From Streptomyces mirabilis (GTDB lineage Bacteria > Actinomycetota > Actinomycetes > Streptomycetales > Streptomycetaceae): a stretch of DNA of 64,000 nt. Made by a program: the position numbers and the translations under genes. The stretch covers positions 4,526,001 through 4,590,000 of the forward strand of contig NZ_CP074102.1 of NCBI RefSeq assembly GCF_018310535.1. Direction: 5' to 3'. The notes beneath the pieces are model-generated. The model was given only the letters and a program-made list of their open reading frames with translations. It ran no database searches and was not told the origin of the DNA. Shown piece after piece: positions 25,995 to 35,464 of the stretch; the stretch's first letter is position 1, and each line of letters opens with the position of its first letter.

Positions 25995-26885
25995 ATGTCC
26001 GGTGGGTCGAGCAGGGCGCCCGAAAACGGCATGGGCGAGCGGCTGAAGCGTTTTCAGACGCGGTACGAGCCGATGTTCACACGTATCTTGCTGATGACCA
26101 TCTTCGTCACCGAAGTGACCGCCCAGTTCGTGAAGCCGGTCGGAGACGCCCTGCAGGACAAGGCGTATCTCGGTGGCGCGCTGCTCAGCCTGGTGGGGTA
26201 CGTGCTGTACGACACGGTGAAGGACTTGGCCGCGTCCCTTCGGCTTCCTGCGCGCGCGCAGGTCGCCTCGCGTGAGTTGGGAAGCTTCGTCAGCGAGGCG
26301 TTCCGCGCCCGAACGGTGGAGATCAGGTTTCTGGGCTACACCGGAGAGACGCTCTACAACGAGCTCTATCACCGCTTGGAGGAACTCCTCGACGATCCCG
26401 GACCGACCAGGCACGTTTCCGTGAGGGTGCTGATCCCGGATTTCGGGCAGCCGATGATCGTCCCCTCGAGAGTCGCGGAGGACGGTGTGACGCCGGTGGA
26501 CGATCCGGACTACCGAAAGCGCCTCGAACTGAAGTGCCAAGAGTACGACCAGACCCTGTCGGGTATCGCGGAGCGCCTCACTACGGCGGGACGGGTCACG
26601 GCGGAGTGCGAGTACCGCCTCTACCCCGGCATACCGAGGGACAAGATCTGCATCTTCAACCGGGAACAGGTACTGCACGGCCTCTACGACGTGGCCGCCC
26701 GGACCGTGCAGCGCAGTTCGGACCCGGAGTTCTACGACCCCAAGGGTTACCGCACCGACCTCAACGTCTGGTCCCGGGAGGGAAGCGAGGACTCCAAGAC
26801 CGTCGTCGCCACATGGAACAAACATCTCGACGATCTGTGGAATCTGGCGGCGCGGCCGTACTGGCGGCAGCGGAGGGCGGCCTGA
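25995..26885 (+). CDS. Membrane hairpin fused to a DevA-type C-terminal-like domain
   Basis: This protein has 296 residues from the ATG at 25995, with GGAGGGG upstream. Two transmembrane helices (about 28-47 and 57-75) surround TEVTAQFVKPVGD, resembling the E/D-x-Q-[LF]-[VI] turn of the mini membrane proteins. The rest has TVEIRFLGYTGETLYNEL, VSVRVLIPDFGQPM and DKICIFNREQVLHGLYD, then WNKHLDDLWNLA. This is the same order of strands and terminal helix as in DevE and DevA, without any helix-turn-helix. It follows the double kinase by 38 nt. No catalytic motif was identified; a phospholipase-D-like fold is only a guess. Confidence 0.65.
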   Translation: MSGGSSRAPENGMGERLKRFQTRYEPMFTRILLMTIFVTEVTAQFVKPVGDALQDKAYLGGALLSLVGYVLYDTVKDLAASLRLPARAQVASRELGSFVSEAFRARTVEIRFLGYTGETLYNELYHRLEELLDDPGPTRHVSVRVLIPDFGQPMIVPSRVAEDGVTPVDDPDYRKRLELKCQEYDQTLSGIAERLTTAGRVTAECEYRLYPGIPRDKICIFNREQVLHGLYDVAARTVQRSSDPEFYDPKGYRTDLNVWSREGSEDSKTVVATWNKHLDDLWNLAARPYWRQRRAA

Positions 26886-26993
26886 AGGACATGAAGGGGG
26901 ACGCAAAGCCGTGTCTGAGGCCTGGGGAGTGTCTGAAAGGACAGGAACGGCGCCGCGAGACGCTGCCTGAGGGATGGCGCTCCGAGCCGCCCC

Positions 26994-27965
26994 TCACACC
27001 TCCAGCACCACCTTCCCCACCAACCCCCGCCCCTCAATAGCCGCGTGCGCCTGCGCCGCCCGTCCCAGGGGGAACACCTCACCGATCACCGGCCGCAGCC
27101 GCCCCGCCGCGGCCGCGGCAAAGACGTCGGACGTGAAGCGCCGCAGGTCGGCGGGGCTGAACTGGACGTCAGCGATGCCGAAGAGCTGGATCCCCCGGCG
27201 GGCGGCCTCCTCCGTGTCGAGGGAAGAGAAGCCGCCCGACGCCGCCCCGTGGGCGGAGAACCGGCCGCCGTCGGCCGTCAAGGGCAGGGCGGCGGCCCCC
27301 AGGTCGCCGCCCACACCGTCCAGGACGATGTCCGCCCCCTCCACGGCCCCGCCGAGCATCTTGCGGGCGGCGGACACCCAGTCGTCCCGGGTGGCGTCCA
27401 CCACGTCGTCCGCCCCCAGGTCCCGTACCAGGTCGAGTTTGGCGTCTCCGCGGGCCACACCGATCACCCGCGCCTGGCGCTCATGGGCCAGTTGGACCAG
27501 CAGCGTGCCCATGCCGCCGGAGGCGCCGAGGACCAGTACGCGGTCGGTGGGGCCCACGGCGGTCAGTTCGAGCAGGCCGGTGGCGGTGACGCCGTCGTGG
27601 ACCAGGGCCGCCGCGCTGCGCAGGTCCAGGGCGTCGGGCACCACCGTCAGCGCCGCCACCGCCGCCACGGCCCGCTCCGCATAGCTGCCCGTGACATAGG
27701 ACGTGACCCGGCGCCCCAGCCACTCACCGGGAACGCCGGCCCCCAGGGCGCCGACAACACCGGACACGCCACCCCCGGGGACGTACGGCGGAGTCACCCG
27801 GAACCATTCCCGGCCCCACCCCGTCCGCACCTGCGTCTCCATGAAGATCGTGTCCACGTACGCCACGTCGATCACGACCTCCCCCGGCCCCGGAACCGGA
27901 TCGGGAACCTCCACGGGAACCAGGACCTCGGGGCCGCCGAACTCCTTCACCTGCACTGCACGCAT
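26994..27965 (-). CDS. Zinc-independent quinone-oxidoreductase-type MDR protein
   Basis: This 323-residue protein has a GroES-like domain (VPGPGEVVIDVAYVDT) and a Rossmann domain with a nucleotide-binding LGASGGMGTLLVQLA. The structural-zinc Cys cluster is absent. It ends with GKVVLEV, typical of quinone oxidoreductases that use NADPH. It is divergent from a TetR regulator that probably controls it. The start MRAVQV at 27965 is standard for the family. Confidence 0.85.
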   Translation of the reverse strand: MRAVQVKEFGGPEVLVPVEVPDPVPGPGEVVIDVAYVDTIFMETQVRTGWGREWFRVTPPYVPGGGVSGVVGALGAGVPGEWLGRRVTSYVTGSYAERAVAAVAALTVVPDALDLRSAAALVHDGVTATGLLELTAVGPTDRVLVLGASGGMGTLLVQLAHERQARVIGVARGDAKLDLVRDLGADDVVDATRDDWVSAARKMLGGAVEGADIVLDGVGGDLGAAALPLTADGGRFSAHGAASGGFSSLDTEEAARRGIQLFGIADVQFSPADLRRFTSDVFAAAAAGRLRPVIGEVFPLGRAAQAHAAIEGRGLVGKVVLEV

Positions 27966-28094
27966 CGGAACGCTCCTCAAAGTCGGAAAGAGGTATGGCC
28001 GAACGCCGGACAGTCTTCGACCTGAAGCCTGGTTGAGGTCAAGGAGGGTCAAGGAGGGTCGAAGGAGGTGCCGGGGCGTGCGTAGGCTCGGGGC

Positions 28095-28700
28095 ATGGGT
28101 GAGATCGGACTGCGCGAGCGCAAGAAGCAGCGGATGTACCAGGCTGTCTCCGACATCGCGATCGGACTCTTCCTGGAGAAGGGGTTCGACGCCGTGTCCG
28201 TCGCGGAGGTGGCCGCCGCCGCCGAGATCTCCAAGCCGACCCTCTTCCGGTACTTCCCGACCAAGGAGGATCTGGTCCTGCACCGGTTCGCCGATCACGA
28301 GGACGAATCCGCGCGCGTGGCCGCACGCGGGCCGTCCCCGTTGACGGCGCTGCGCCGTCACTTCCTCGACGGGCTGGAGCGCCGCGATCCCGTCACCGGC
28401 CTCAACGACGCCCCGCAGGTCCTGGCCTATCACCGCCTCCTCTACGGGACGCCCTCCCTGGCCGCCGGGATGTTCAGATACCTGGAGCGGTCCGAAGCCG
28501 CGCTCGCCGGGGCCCTCGGCGGCGACCTCGGCGCCCGGCTCGCCGCCGCTCAGATCATCGCCGTACAGCGCGTTCTCGCCCTGGAGAACTGGCGGCGGAT
28601 CGCCGACGGTGAGGCCGTCGAGCAGGTGCGCCCCGACGCGGTCGCCGCGGCCGAGGAGGCGTTCGCACAGCTGGGGGTGGGTCTTCCGCGCTATGCGTAA
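28095..28700 (+). CDS. TetR-family regulator
   Basis: This 201-residue protein has an N-terminal TetR helix-turn-helix (GFDAVSVAEVAAAAEISKPTLFRYFPTKEDLV) and a helical ligand-binding domain ending at about 198. The 129-nt gap to the divergent oxidoreductase suggests that it represses that gene and itself. It could also read through into the helicase gene 81 nt downstream. Confidence 0.85.
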   Translation: MGEIGLRERKKQRMYQAVSDIAIGLFLEKGFDAVSVAEVAAAAEISKPTLFRYFPTKEDLVLHRFADHEDESARVAARGPSPLTALRRHFLDGLERRDPVTGLNDAPQVLAYHRLLYGTPSLAAGMFRYLERSEAALAGALGGDLGARLAAAQIIAVQRVLALENWRRIADGEAVEQVRPDAVAAAEEAFAQLGVGLPRYA

Positions 28701-28735
28701 CCCCTGGGGTTGAGCGACCGGCAGAGAGGGCTACT

Positions 28736-28774
28736 GAGTAAAGAATGTTACTCGGTAACGCTATTCGGTATCCT
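28736..28774 (+). promoter_or_regulatory. Promoter/operator of the helD-type gene
   Basis: Two overlapping perfect inverted repeats are present: GAGTAA-agaatg-TTACTC (28736-28753) and GTTAC-tcg-GTAAC (28747-28759). They overlie the expected -35 region of a promoter with -10 TATCCT (28769-28774). The -10 lies 7 nt before the GTG start, so the mRNA is probably leaderless and repressible through the palindromes. Confidence 0.6.
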
Positions 28775-28781
28775 TGGTCGA

Positions 28782-30917
28782 GTGACGTCTACCGACCCCG
28801 CCCTCGCCCGCTCCCTCACCCATGAACGCGCCCACCACGACGCCTGCCGTGCCGGCCTCGCCGCGATGGTCGACGGCGCCGAGGAGCAGGTCGTCACCGG
28901 CGAGGACGTCTCCGCCTCCGGTGCCGACGCCGAAGTCCTCGGCCGGCAGCTGCGCGGCCAGGCCAGGGATCTGCGCGAACTCCCCGAAGGCCCGCTGTTC
29001 TTCGGCAAGCTGGACTTCGCCCCCGGGGGCGGTGAACACGCCGGGCAGAGCTACCACATCGGCCGCCTGCGCATCACCGAACACCCCACCGCCCCACCCC
29101 TCGTCGTCGACTGGCGCGCCCCCGTCTCACGCGCCTTCTACCAGGCGAGCGCCCGCGATCCGCAGGGTGTGGCCGTGCGCCGGCGCTTCGGCTGGGCGCC
29201 GGGGAGCAAGGGGGACTCGGCGGACCTCACCGGTCTGGAGGACGAACACATCGGAGGGGGCCGACCGGAGCGGGACGGCCACCGGGACGGGGACGGCCGC
29301 CGGGACGGGGACGGCCGCCGGGACGGGGACGGCCGCCGGGATCGGGACCATGAAGGCCCCGCGGTTCCGGAGAGCCGCATTCTCACGGGCGAGATCGAGC
29401 GCCCCCGTGTCGGCCCCATGCGGGACATCGCCGCGACCATCCAACCCGAGCAGGACCACCTCGTCCGCGGAAACCTCGCCACGTCCGTGTGCGTACAGGG
29501 CGCCCCCGGCACCGGCAAGACGGCCGTCGGCCTGCACCGGGCCGCGTACCTCCTCTACACCCACCCCCAGCGCATCCGCCGCGGTGGACTGCTGATCCTC
29601 GGCCCCAACCCCACCTTCCTCGCGTACATCGCCGAGGTGCTGCCCGCCCTCGGCGAGAGCGGCGTACGGCAGTCGACGCTCGGGGACGAGATCGCCCGCC
29701 ACCCCGTCACGACGCGCGACGACGAGCGCGCCGCCGCCGTCAAACACGACGTACGGATGGCGGAGGTCCTGCGCCGGGCCCTGTACGGGAACATCGGCAC
29801 GTACGCCGACGCCCTCGTCGTACCCGACGGTTCGTACCGGTGGCGGGTGCCTGCCGAGGAACTGAACCGCATCGTGGACGGCGTACGGGCGGAAGAACCC
29901 CCGTACGGCATCGGGCGCGAGCGGGTACGGACGCGGGCCGTGCGCCGTCTGCGGGAACAGGCCGAATGGCGCGCCGGACCCCAGACGAACGCCTGGGCGC
30001 GGAAGGTCTCCGGGTCCCGGCCGGTCGGCACGTACGTCGACGCGGTCTGGCCCCGGATGCGGCCCGAGGAGGTCCTCGCCCGGCTCCTCACCGACGCCGA
30101 GGCGCTGGCCGGCGCCGCGGACGGGCTGCTGGACGCCGACGAGCAGAAGGCGATCCTGTGGGCCAAGCCGCCCCGCTCGTACAAGTCGGCCCCGTGGTCG
30201 GCCGCCGACCTCGTCCTTCTCGACGAGGTCGGCGGGCTCGTCGAACACCCGGAAGGCTACGGCCACGTGGTCGTCGACGAGGCGCAGGACCTGTCGCCGA
30301 TGGAGTGCCGGGCGATCGCGCGCCGGGCTCCGTTCGGATCGCTCACGGTGCTCGGGGATCTCGCGCAGGGCACGACACCGTGGGCGACCCGGGAGTGGAG
30401 TGAGCTGCTCGGGCATCTCGGAAAGCCGGATGCGGCCGTGGTGCCCCTGACGATCGGGTTCCGGGTGCCGGAAGCCGTTGTCGGGCTCGCCAACCGGCTG
30501 CTGGCTCGGCTCGACGTGCGCGTACCGCCGGCTCGGTCACTGCGCCGGGACGGGGAGCTGACGGTCCGCGCGGTTCCCGACGCAGGGGACCTACTGCCCG
30601 CGACCGTCGACGCGGTGCGCGGCGCCCTCGCGCACGAGGGGTCCATCGGCGTCATCGCGGCCGACCCGGACGTCGGGGGGGTGCGCGAGGCGCTGCGCGC
30701 CGCCGGTATCGAGGCCGCGGGGCCCGAGGAACTGGGCGCACGTGTCGCGGTGGTGCCGGCCACGCTCGCCAAGGGGCTCGAGTACGACCATGTGGTGGCC
30801 GTCGAACCGGCGGCCGTCGCCGAGGCGGAGGCGCGCGGCCTGCACCGGCTGTACGTGGTGCTCACCCGGGCCGTGTCACGGCTGGAGGTCGTGCACGCGC
30901 GGCCCCTGCCCTGGTGA
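28782..30917 (+). CDS. HelD-family superfamily I helicase-like ATPase
   Basis: This protein has 711 residues from the GTG at 28782. It has an N-terminal coiled-coil arm (THERAHHDACRAGLAAMV), Walker A GAPGTGKT near residue 240, the helicase II motif VVDEAQDLSPMECRAIARR, GDLAQGTTPW and a C-terminal LHRLYVVLTRAVSRLEVVH. Members bind RNA polymerase and clear it from stalled complexes; one class (HelR) gives rifamycin tolerance. The promoter here lacks a rifamycin-associated element, so HelR is not claimed, although a rifamycin monooxygenase lies 2 kb away. An RDGDGR repeat stretch interrupts the region before Walker A. Confidence 0.8.
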   Translation: MTSTDPALARSLTHERAHHDACRAGLAAMVDGAEEQVVTGEDVSASGADAEVLGRQLRGQARDLRELPEGPLFFGKLDFAPGGGEHAGQSYHIGRLRITEHPTAPPLVVDWRAPVSRAFYQASARDPQGVAVRRRFGWAPGSKGDSADLTGLEDEHIGGGRPERDGHRDGDGRRDGDGRRDGDGRRDRDHEGPAVPESRILTGEIERPRVGPMRDIAATIQPEQDHLVRGNLATSVCVQGAPGTGKTAVGLHRAAYLLYTHPQRIRRGGLLILGPNPTFLAYIAEVLPALGESGVRQSTLGDEIARHPVTTRDDERAAAVKHDVRMAEVLRRALYGNIGTYADALVVPDGSYRWRVPAEELNRIVDGVRAEEPPYGIGRERVRTRAVRRLREQAEWRAGPQTNAWARKVSGSRPVGTYVDAVWPRMRPEEVLARLLTDAEALAGAADGLLDADEQKAILWAKPPRSYKSAPWSAADLVLLDEVGGLVEHPEGYGHVVVDEAQDLSPMECRAIARRAPFGSLTVLGDLAQGTTPWATREWSELLGHLGKPDAAVVPLTIGFRVPEAVVGLANRLLARLDVRVPPARSLRRDGELTVRAVPDAGDLLPATVDAVRGALAHEGSIGVIAADPDVGGVREALRAAGIEAAGPEELGARVAVVPATLAKGLEYDHVVAVEPAAVAEAEARGLHRLYVVLTRAVSRLEVVHARPLPW
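29283..29336 (+). repeat. In-frame 18-bp minisatellite inside the helD-type gene
   Basis: Three perfect copies of CGGGACGGGGACGGCCGC (29283, 29301, 29319), with degenerate units on both sides, encode RDGDGR repeats in a linker. Copy number is likely to vary between strains because changes keep the frame. Confidence 0.9.
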
Positions 30918-30999
30918 CCCGGCGGCCACCGGGGCAAGGACCGGCCGTGTGACCCGGCGGCCACCACGGCGGGGGCCGCCGGCCGGCCTCAGGAACGGG

Positions 31000-31848
31000 T
31001 CAGGGGGCGGCCGCCGCCTCCAGGAGCGGGATCAACTGCTCCTCCTCGTAGGCGAGATGGGCTTCCAGCTCCTCCGTCAGGCGCACCACCTGGGGGAGTA
31101 CGTGGGCCGGGTCCGCGGATCGCTCGCCGACCACCCGGCGCAACTCCTCGACCAGCACCGCGATCCGTTCGTGTTCGACGCGCAGCCGGTCCAGGACCGG
31201 GGTGAGGCCGGGGCGGCGGTCGGCGAGGACACGGAAGAGACCGAGGTCCTCGCCGGCGTGGTGCCGGTGCAGGCCCTGGCAGAGGGAGAGGCAGTTGACC
31301 CGGAGCTGGGCGCCGAGGGAACTGCCCGAGGCGGCGAACTCCTCGCGGATGAGCGCCAGTTCGCGCCGGAAGGCGTCGTGGATGATCCTCAGTGCCTCGC
31401 CCGTCGAGCCCGCGTTGACGTGCGGCGGACCGTCCCGCGGGATCTCGCGGAGCGCGACGACGGGGATCACCCGGTCCGTCTTCGCCTGGTACTGCGCCCA
31501 TCCCTGATCGGCCTCCACCGCGCGGGCGAAGAGCCGGTCGCGCTCGGCGCCCTCGAGGACGACGGCCTCGGCGTCGTAGGTGAAGACGCCGCTCTCGATC
31601 CGCACGCGCGGGTGGGCGACGAGGTTGCGGTACCAGTCCGGGTGCCGGTGCGCGCCCCCGGCGGAGGCGATCACGACGACGCGGTCGCCGCCGTCGGGGT
31701 AGTAGCCGACGGGGGTGGTGTGCGGGGTTCCGGTGCGGGCGCCGGTGGTGGTGAGCAGAAGGAGCCGGGCTCCCTCGAAATATCCGCCGACTTTCCCGTG
31801 GCGGGCGCGGAACTCGTCGATGATTTGCTGATTGAAGGGGTTGGGCAT
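31000..31848 (-). CDS. F420-dependent nitroreductase-like domain fused to a hemerythrin domain
   Basis: This 282-residue protein has two domains. The N-terminal part (about 1-135) is of the DDN/DUF385 split-barrel type: LLLLTTTGARTGTPHTTPVGYY, then HPDWYRNLVAHPRVRIE. The C-terminal part (about 150-275) is a HHE cation-binding helix bundle with HDAFRRELALI, HRHHAGEDLGLF, LRVEHERIAVLV and HLAYEEEQLIPLL, supplying His/Glu ligands for a di-iron site. F420H2-linked reduction combined with an O2- or NO-sensing di-iron centre is a reasonable inference. It stands alone. Confidence 0.82.
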   Translation of the reverse strand: MPNPFNQQIIDEFRARHGKVGGYFEGARLLLLTTTGARTGTPHTTPVGYYPDGGDRVVVIASAGGAHRHPDWYRNLVAHPRVRIESGVFTYDAEAVVLEGAERDRLFARAVEADQGWAQYQAKTDRVIPVVALREIPRDGPPHVNAGSTGEALRIIHDAFRRELALIREEFAASGSSLGAQLRVNCLSLCQGLHRHHAGEDLGLFRVLADRRPGLTPVLDRLRVEHERIAVLVEELRRVVGERSADPAHVLPQVVRLTEELEAHLAYEEEQLIPLLEAAAAP

Positions 31849-32125
31849 GCGTCACTTTCTTTTGTTTTCGGGCAGGGTGAATTGCCGCGTGGCGTTTTGG
31901 GGAGCAGCGCGGTAGGGGAATGCGGGAGAGCGCGCGGAATTCCGGAAGAAGCGGACGCGCGGTGAGGTGAAGAGGTGACGTCAAGAGGTGACGTCAAGAG
32001 GGGGTGGTCGGGGTGGGCGGGGCTCTACCCCGCCTCGGCCTCACTCGGAGGCCGGGCAACCAACTCGCTCACGGCACAAGGCCGACCCGGCAGTCATGGG
32101 CGCAACGTTAATGCCGTACACGCGT

Positions 32126-32165
32126 CGAGGCAATCCCGTATCGAGTGAAATACGGGATTGCCTCG
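32126..32165. terminator. Perfect 16-bp hairpin
   Basis: CGAGGCAATCCCGTAT (32126-32141) pairs perfectly with 32150-32165 across an 8-nt loop. It sits just past the remaining 3' end of the decayed sigma-factor gene on the minus strand and was probably its terminator. Confidence 0.65.
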
Positions 32166-32306
32166 GCGGATTTCCTTGCTGTCAGTTGTCGAGAACGGCG
32201 ATTTCGAGTCGGCCCAGTCCGGTTCCGCGATCACGTCGATTTCGGTGATCAGACCGTCCGTGATCGTGAAGACGAGCACCACGGAAAGCCGGCCGCGCGG
32301 GGCCAT
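32166..32306 (-). pseudogene. 3' relic of an ECF41-type sigma factor (SnoaL-like tail)
   Basis: The minus strand encodes RGRLSVVLVFTITDGLITEIDVIAEPD. This is the last strand pair of the NTF2/SnoaL-like domain that ends ECF41 sigma factors (usual form GxxxxVxxFxVxxGxIxEIDVIADP). Nothing of the sigma regions 2 and 4 remains upstream; the sequence switches at about 32306 to the 3' part of another gene on the opposite strand. Confidence 0.65.
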
Positions 32307-32508
32307 CGCCGACCTGGCCGGCCCGACGGTGTACGGCCTCGGCGACCTCGTTCGCGGCTACCTCGATGCCCACGGCAGGCGCCGCCCGCTGCTCCCGCTG
32401 CGGATGCCCGGAAAGGCCGGCCGCGCCTACCGGGCCGGCGACAACCTCTCCGACGCCGACACCGGCAAGCGCACGTGGGAGCGGTTCCTCGCGGAGCGGG
32501 TGGGTTGA
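32302..32508 (+). pseudogene. 3' relic of an NmrA-like NAD(P)-binding oxidoreductase
   Basis: The plus strand encodes PTVYGLGDLVRGYLDAHGRRR, then PLLPLRMPGKAGRAYRAGDNL and TWERFLAERV. This is the C-terminal segment of NmrA/atypical short-chain dehydrogenase proteins that are the usual neighbours of ECF41 sigma factors. The Rossmann half with GxxGxxG is absent. It abuts the sigma relic head to head. Confidence 0.65.
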
Positions 32509-32553
32509 TCGAGGGGGAGCTGCTGAAAGCCCGGCCGCGTTCGCCGGCGATGA

Positions 32554-34227
<1,674 letters not shown>

Positions 34228-34339
34228 GCGCGAGGGGGCCCCTTCGTGGGTGTCCGTTCCCAGAAGATCTGAACTGGTGAGGTATCTCTGAGCTGCGCTT
34301 TGCCAGTTCTGCTGGGACCCATCCCGTAGGGCGTCGTGG

Positions 34340-34639
34340 TCCTCCGGCGTCATTACGAGCATCGGTGACGTGCTCGCCAAGCGGGATCGGCCACCATGCC
34401 GAGCAGCGTGACGAATTCTGGGTAGGGGACGACAGTGCGGCTCCTCGACGAAACGGGGTCGGCGAGCCTGGTGTCACGGCCAGGCCCACGACCGTGAGCA
34501 GCCGGTCATCCATGCGCACCCGATCCCCAACCCTCACCACTGCCCGTGTCCCTGGGTGCCCGCTCACCCAGCCTGTTCGCCCTGGTCGTCCGGGTGATTG
34601 CACAGTCCGGCGCGATCCCCCGTCGCTGGGCCGTGTCAT
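34340..34639 (-). pseudogene. Frameshifted N-terminal scrap of a Mu/TnsB-type transposase-like gene
   Basis: On the minus strand VRVGDRVRMDDRLLTVVGLA is followed, in a different frame, by TRLADPVSSRSRTVVPYPEF and LLGMVADP. Together they resemble the N-terminal beta-barrel found in large Streptomyces proteins with a Mu-type transposase core (GDRVRFDGxxxTVVGLxGTxVRLxD). The rest of the gene is missing and the frame breaks near 34480. It lies in the otherwise empty 490-nt gap between rox and the tetR-type gene. Confidence 0.4.
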
Positions 34640-34717
34640 GAAGTGGTGGCGGCGCAAGCCCCGTACGGCCCGTGGACACCGACCCCGACCTCGCTCACAT
34701 TCGGCAAGAGCCCAGCG

Positions 34718-35416
34718 TCACGCCGGCGGCCGGGTCAGTTTGGCGGCCACGGCGTCGAGGACCCAGTCCAGGCCGGTCGCGAAGGATGTCTCGGCGTCCA
34801 CGTCCGTGCCGTCGTGCACGACCTTGGTCAGCGCTGGGAAGCGGCCCGTGGCCAACATTCTCGTCACATGCGGGCCGGAGGCTCGCTGCCAGTCGCGCTT
34901 GGACAGGCCTGTGGCGCGCTCGGCCCGCAGGTTCGCGATCTCGCGCCTGATCGCGCCGGTGAAATAGGCGCTGACGGTCTCCACGGCGCGCATGACGGTG
35001 TCGATGTCGGCGAGGCCGTCGAGGGCGGCCAGCTTGGCCTCGGTCACGGCGAGGCCGTTCGGGCCCAGGGTCGGGCGGCCGCCGAGCAGGTCGGCCAGCC
35101 ATTCGTGGCGGAGGGCGGCCTGCCTGGTGCGGTGGGCGAGGACGCGCAGCCCCTCCCGCCAGTCACCGGGCTGCTCCTCGGGGAGGATCTCGGCGTGGAC
35201 CTCGTCCACCATGAGGTCGAACAGCTCCTGCTTGGTGGCGATGTATCCGTACAGCCGCATCGGGCCGGCGTTCAGGTGGGCGGCGACCTTGCGCAACGAC
35301 ACCGCCTCAAGCCCGCCCTCGTCGGCCAGCGCGACGGCGGCGGCGACGATCCGCTCCCGGTCGAGCGGCACGGGGCGAGCTGGCGGCTCCGGCCGGTCCC
35401 AGACAGTCATGGTCAT
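34718..35416 (-). CDS. TetR-family repressor with tetracycline-repressor-type C-terminal domain
   Basis: This protein has 232 residues from the ATG at 35416, or 230 from 35410. The helix-turn-helix (ALADEGGLEAVSLRKVAAHLNAGPMRLYGYIATKQEL) and a long helical C-terminus match the TetR/TetR_C class, which often senses polyketide-like ligands. It is divergent from the TetX-like monooxygenase, with palindromic operators in the 48-nt gap, the classic arrangement of repressor and resistance gene. Confidence 0.85.
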   Translation of the reverse strand: MTMTVWDRPEPPARPVPLDRERIVAAAVALADEGGLEAVSLRKVAAHLNAGPMRLYGYIATKQELFDLMVDEVHAEILPEEQPGDWREGLRVLAHRTRQAALRHEWLADLLGGRPTLGPNGLAVTEAKLAALDGLADIDTVMRAVETVSAYFTGAIRREIANLRAERATGLSKRDWQRASGPHVTRMLATGRFPALTKVVHDGTDVDAETSFATGLDWVLDAVAAKLTRPPA

Positions 35417-35427
35417 CACCGTTCTGC

Positions 35428-35460
35428 TGCGATGCATCGCATTGAAGGAATACAGTGTAT
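35428..35460. promoter_or_regulatory. Divergent promoter with two palindromic operators
   Basis: TGCGATGCATCGCA (35428-35441, perfect 14-bp palindrome) and ATACAGTGTAT (35450-35460, 5+1+5) fill the short gap between the divergent repressor and monooxygenase genes. Binding of the TetR protein at either would block both promoters. Confidence 0.7.
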
Positions 35461-35464
35461 CGAC

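Noticed and set aside
28782..30917. Calling the HelD-type protein HelR (rifamycin resistance helicase)
   Set aside because: No rifamycin-associated element lies upstream and the diagnostic loop could not be judged by eye; the nearby RAE belongs to rox.
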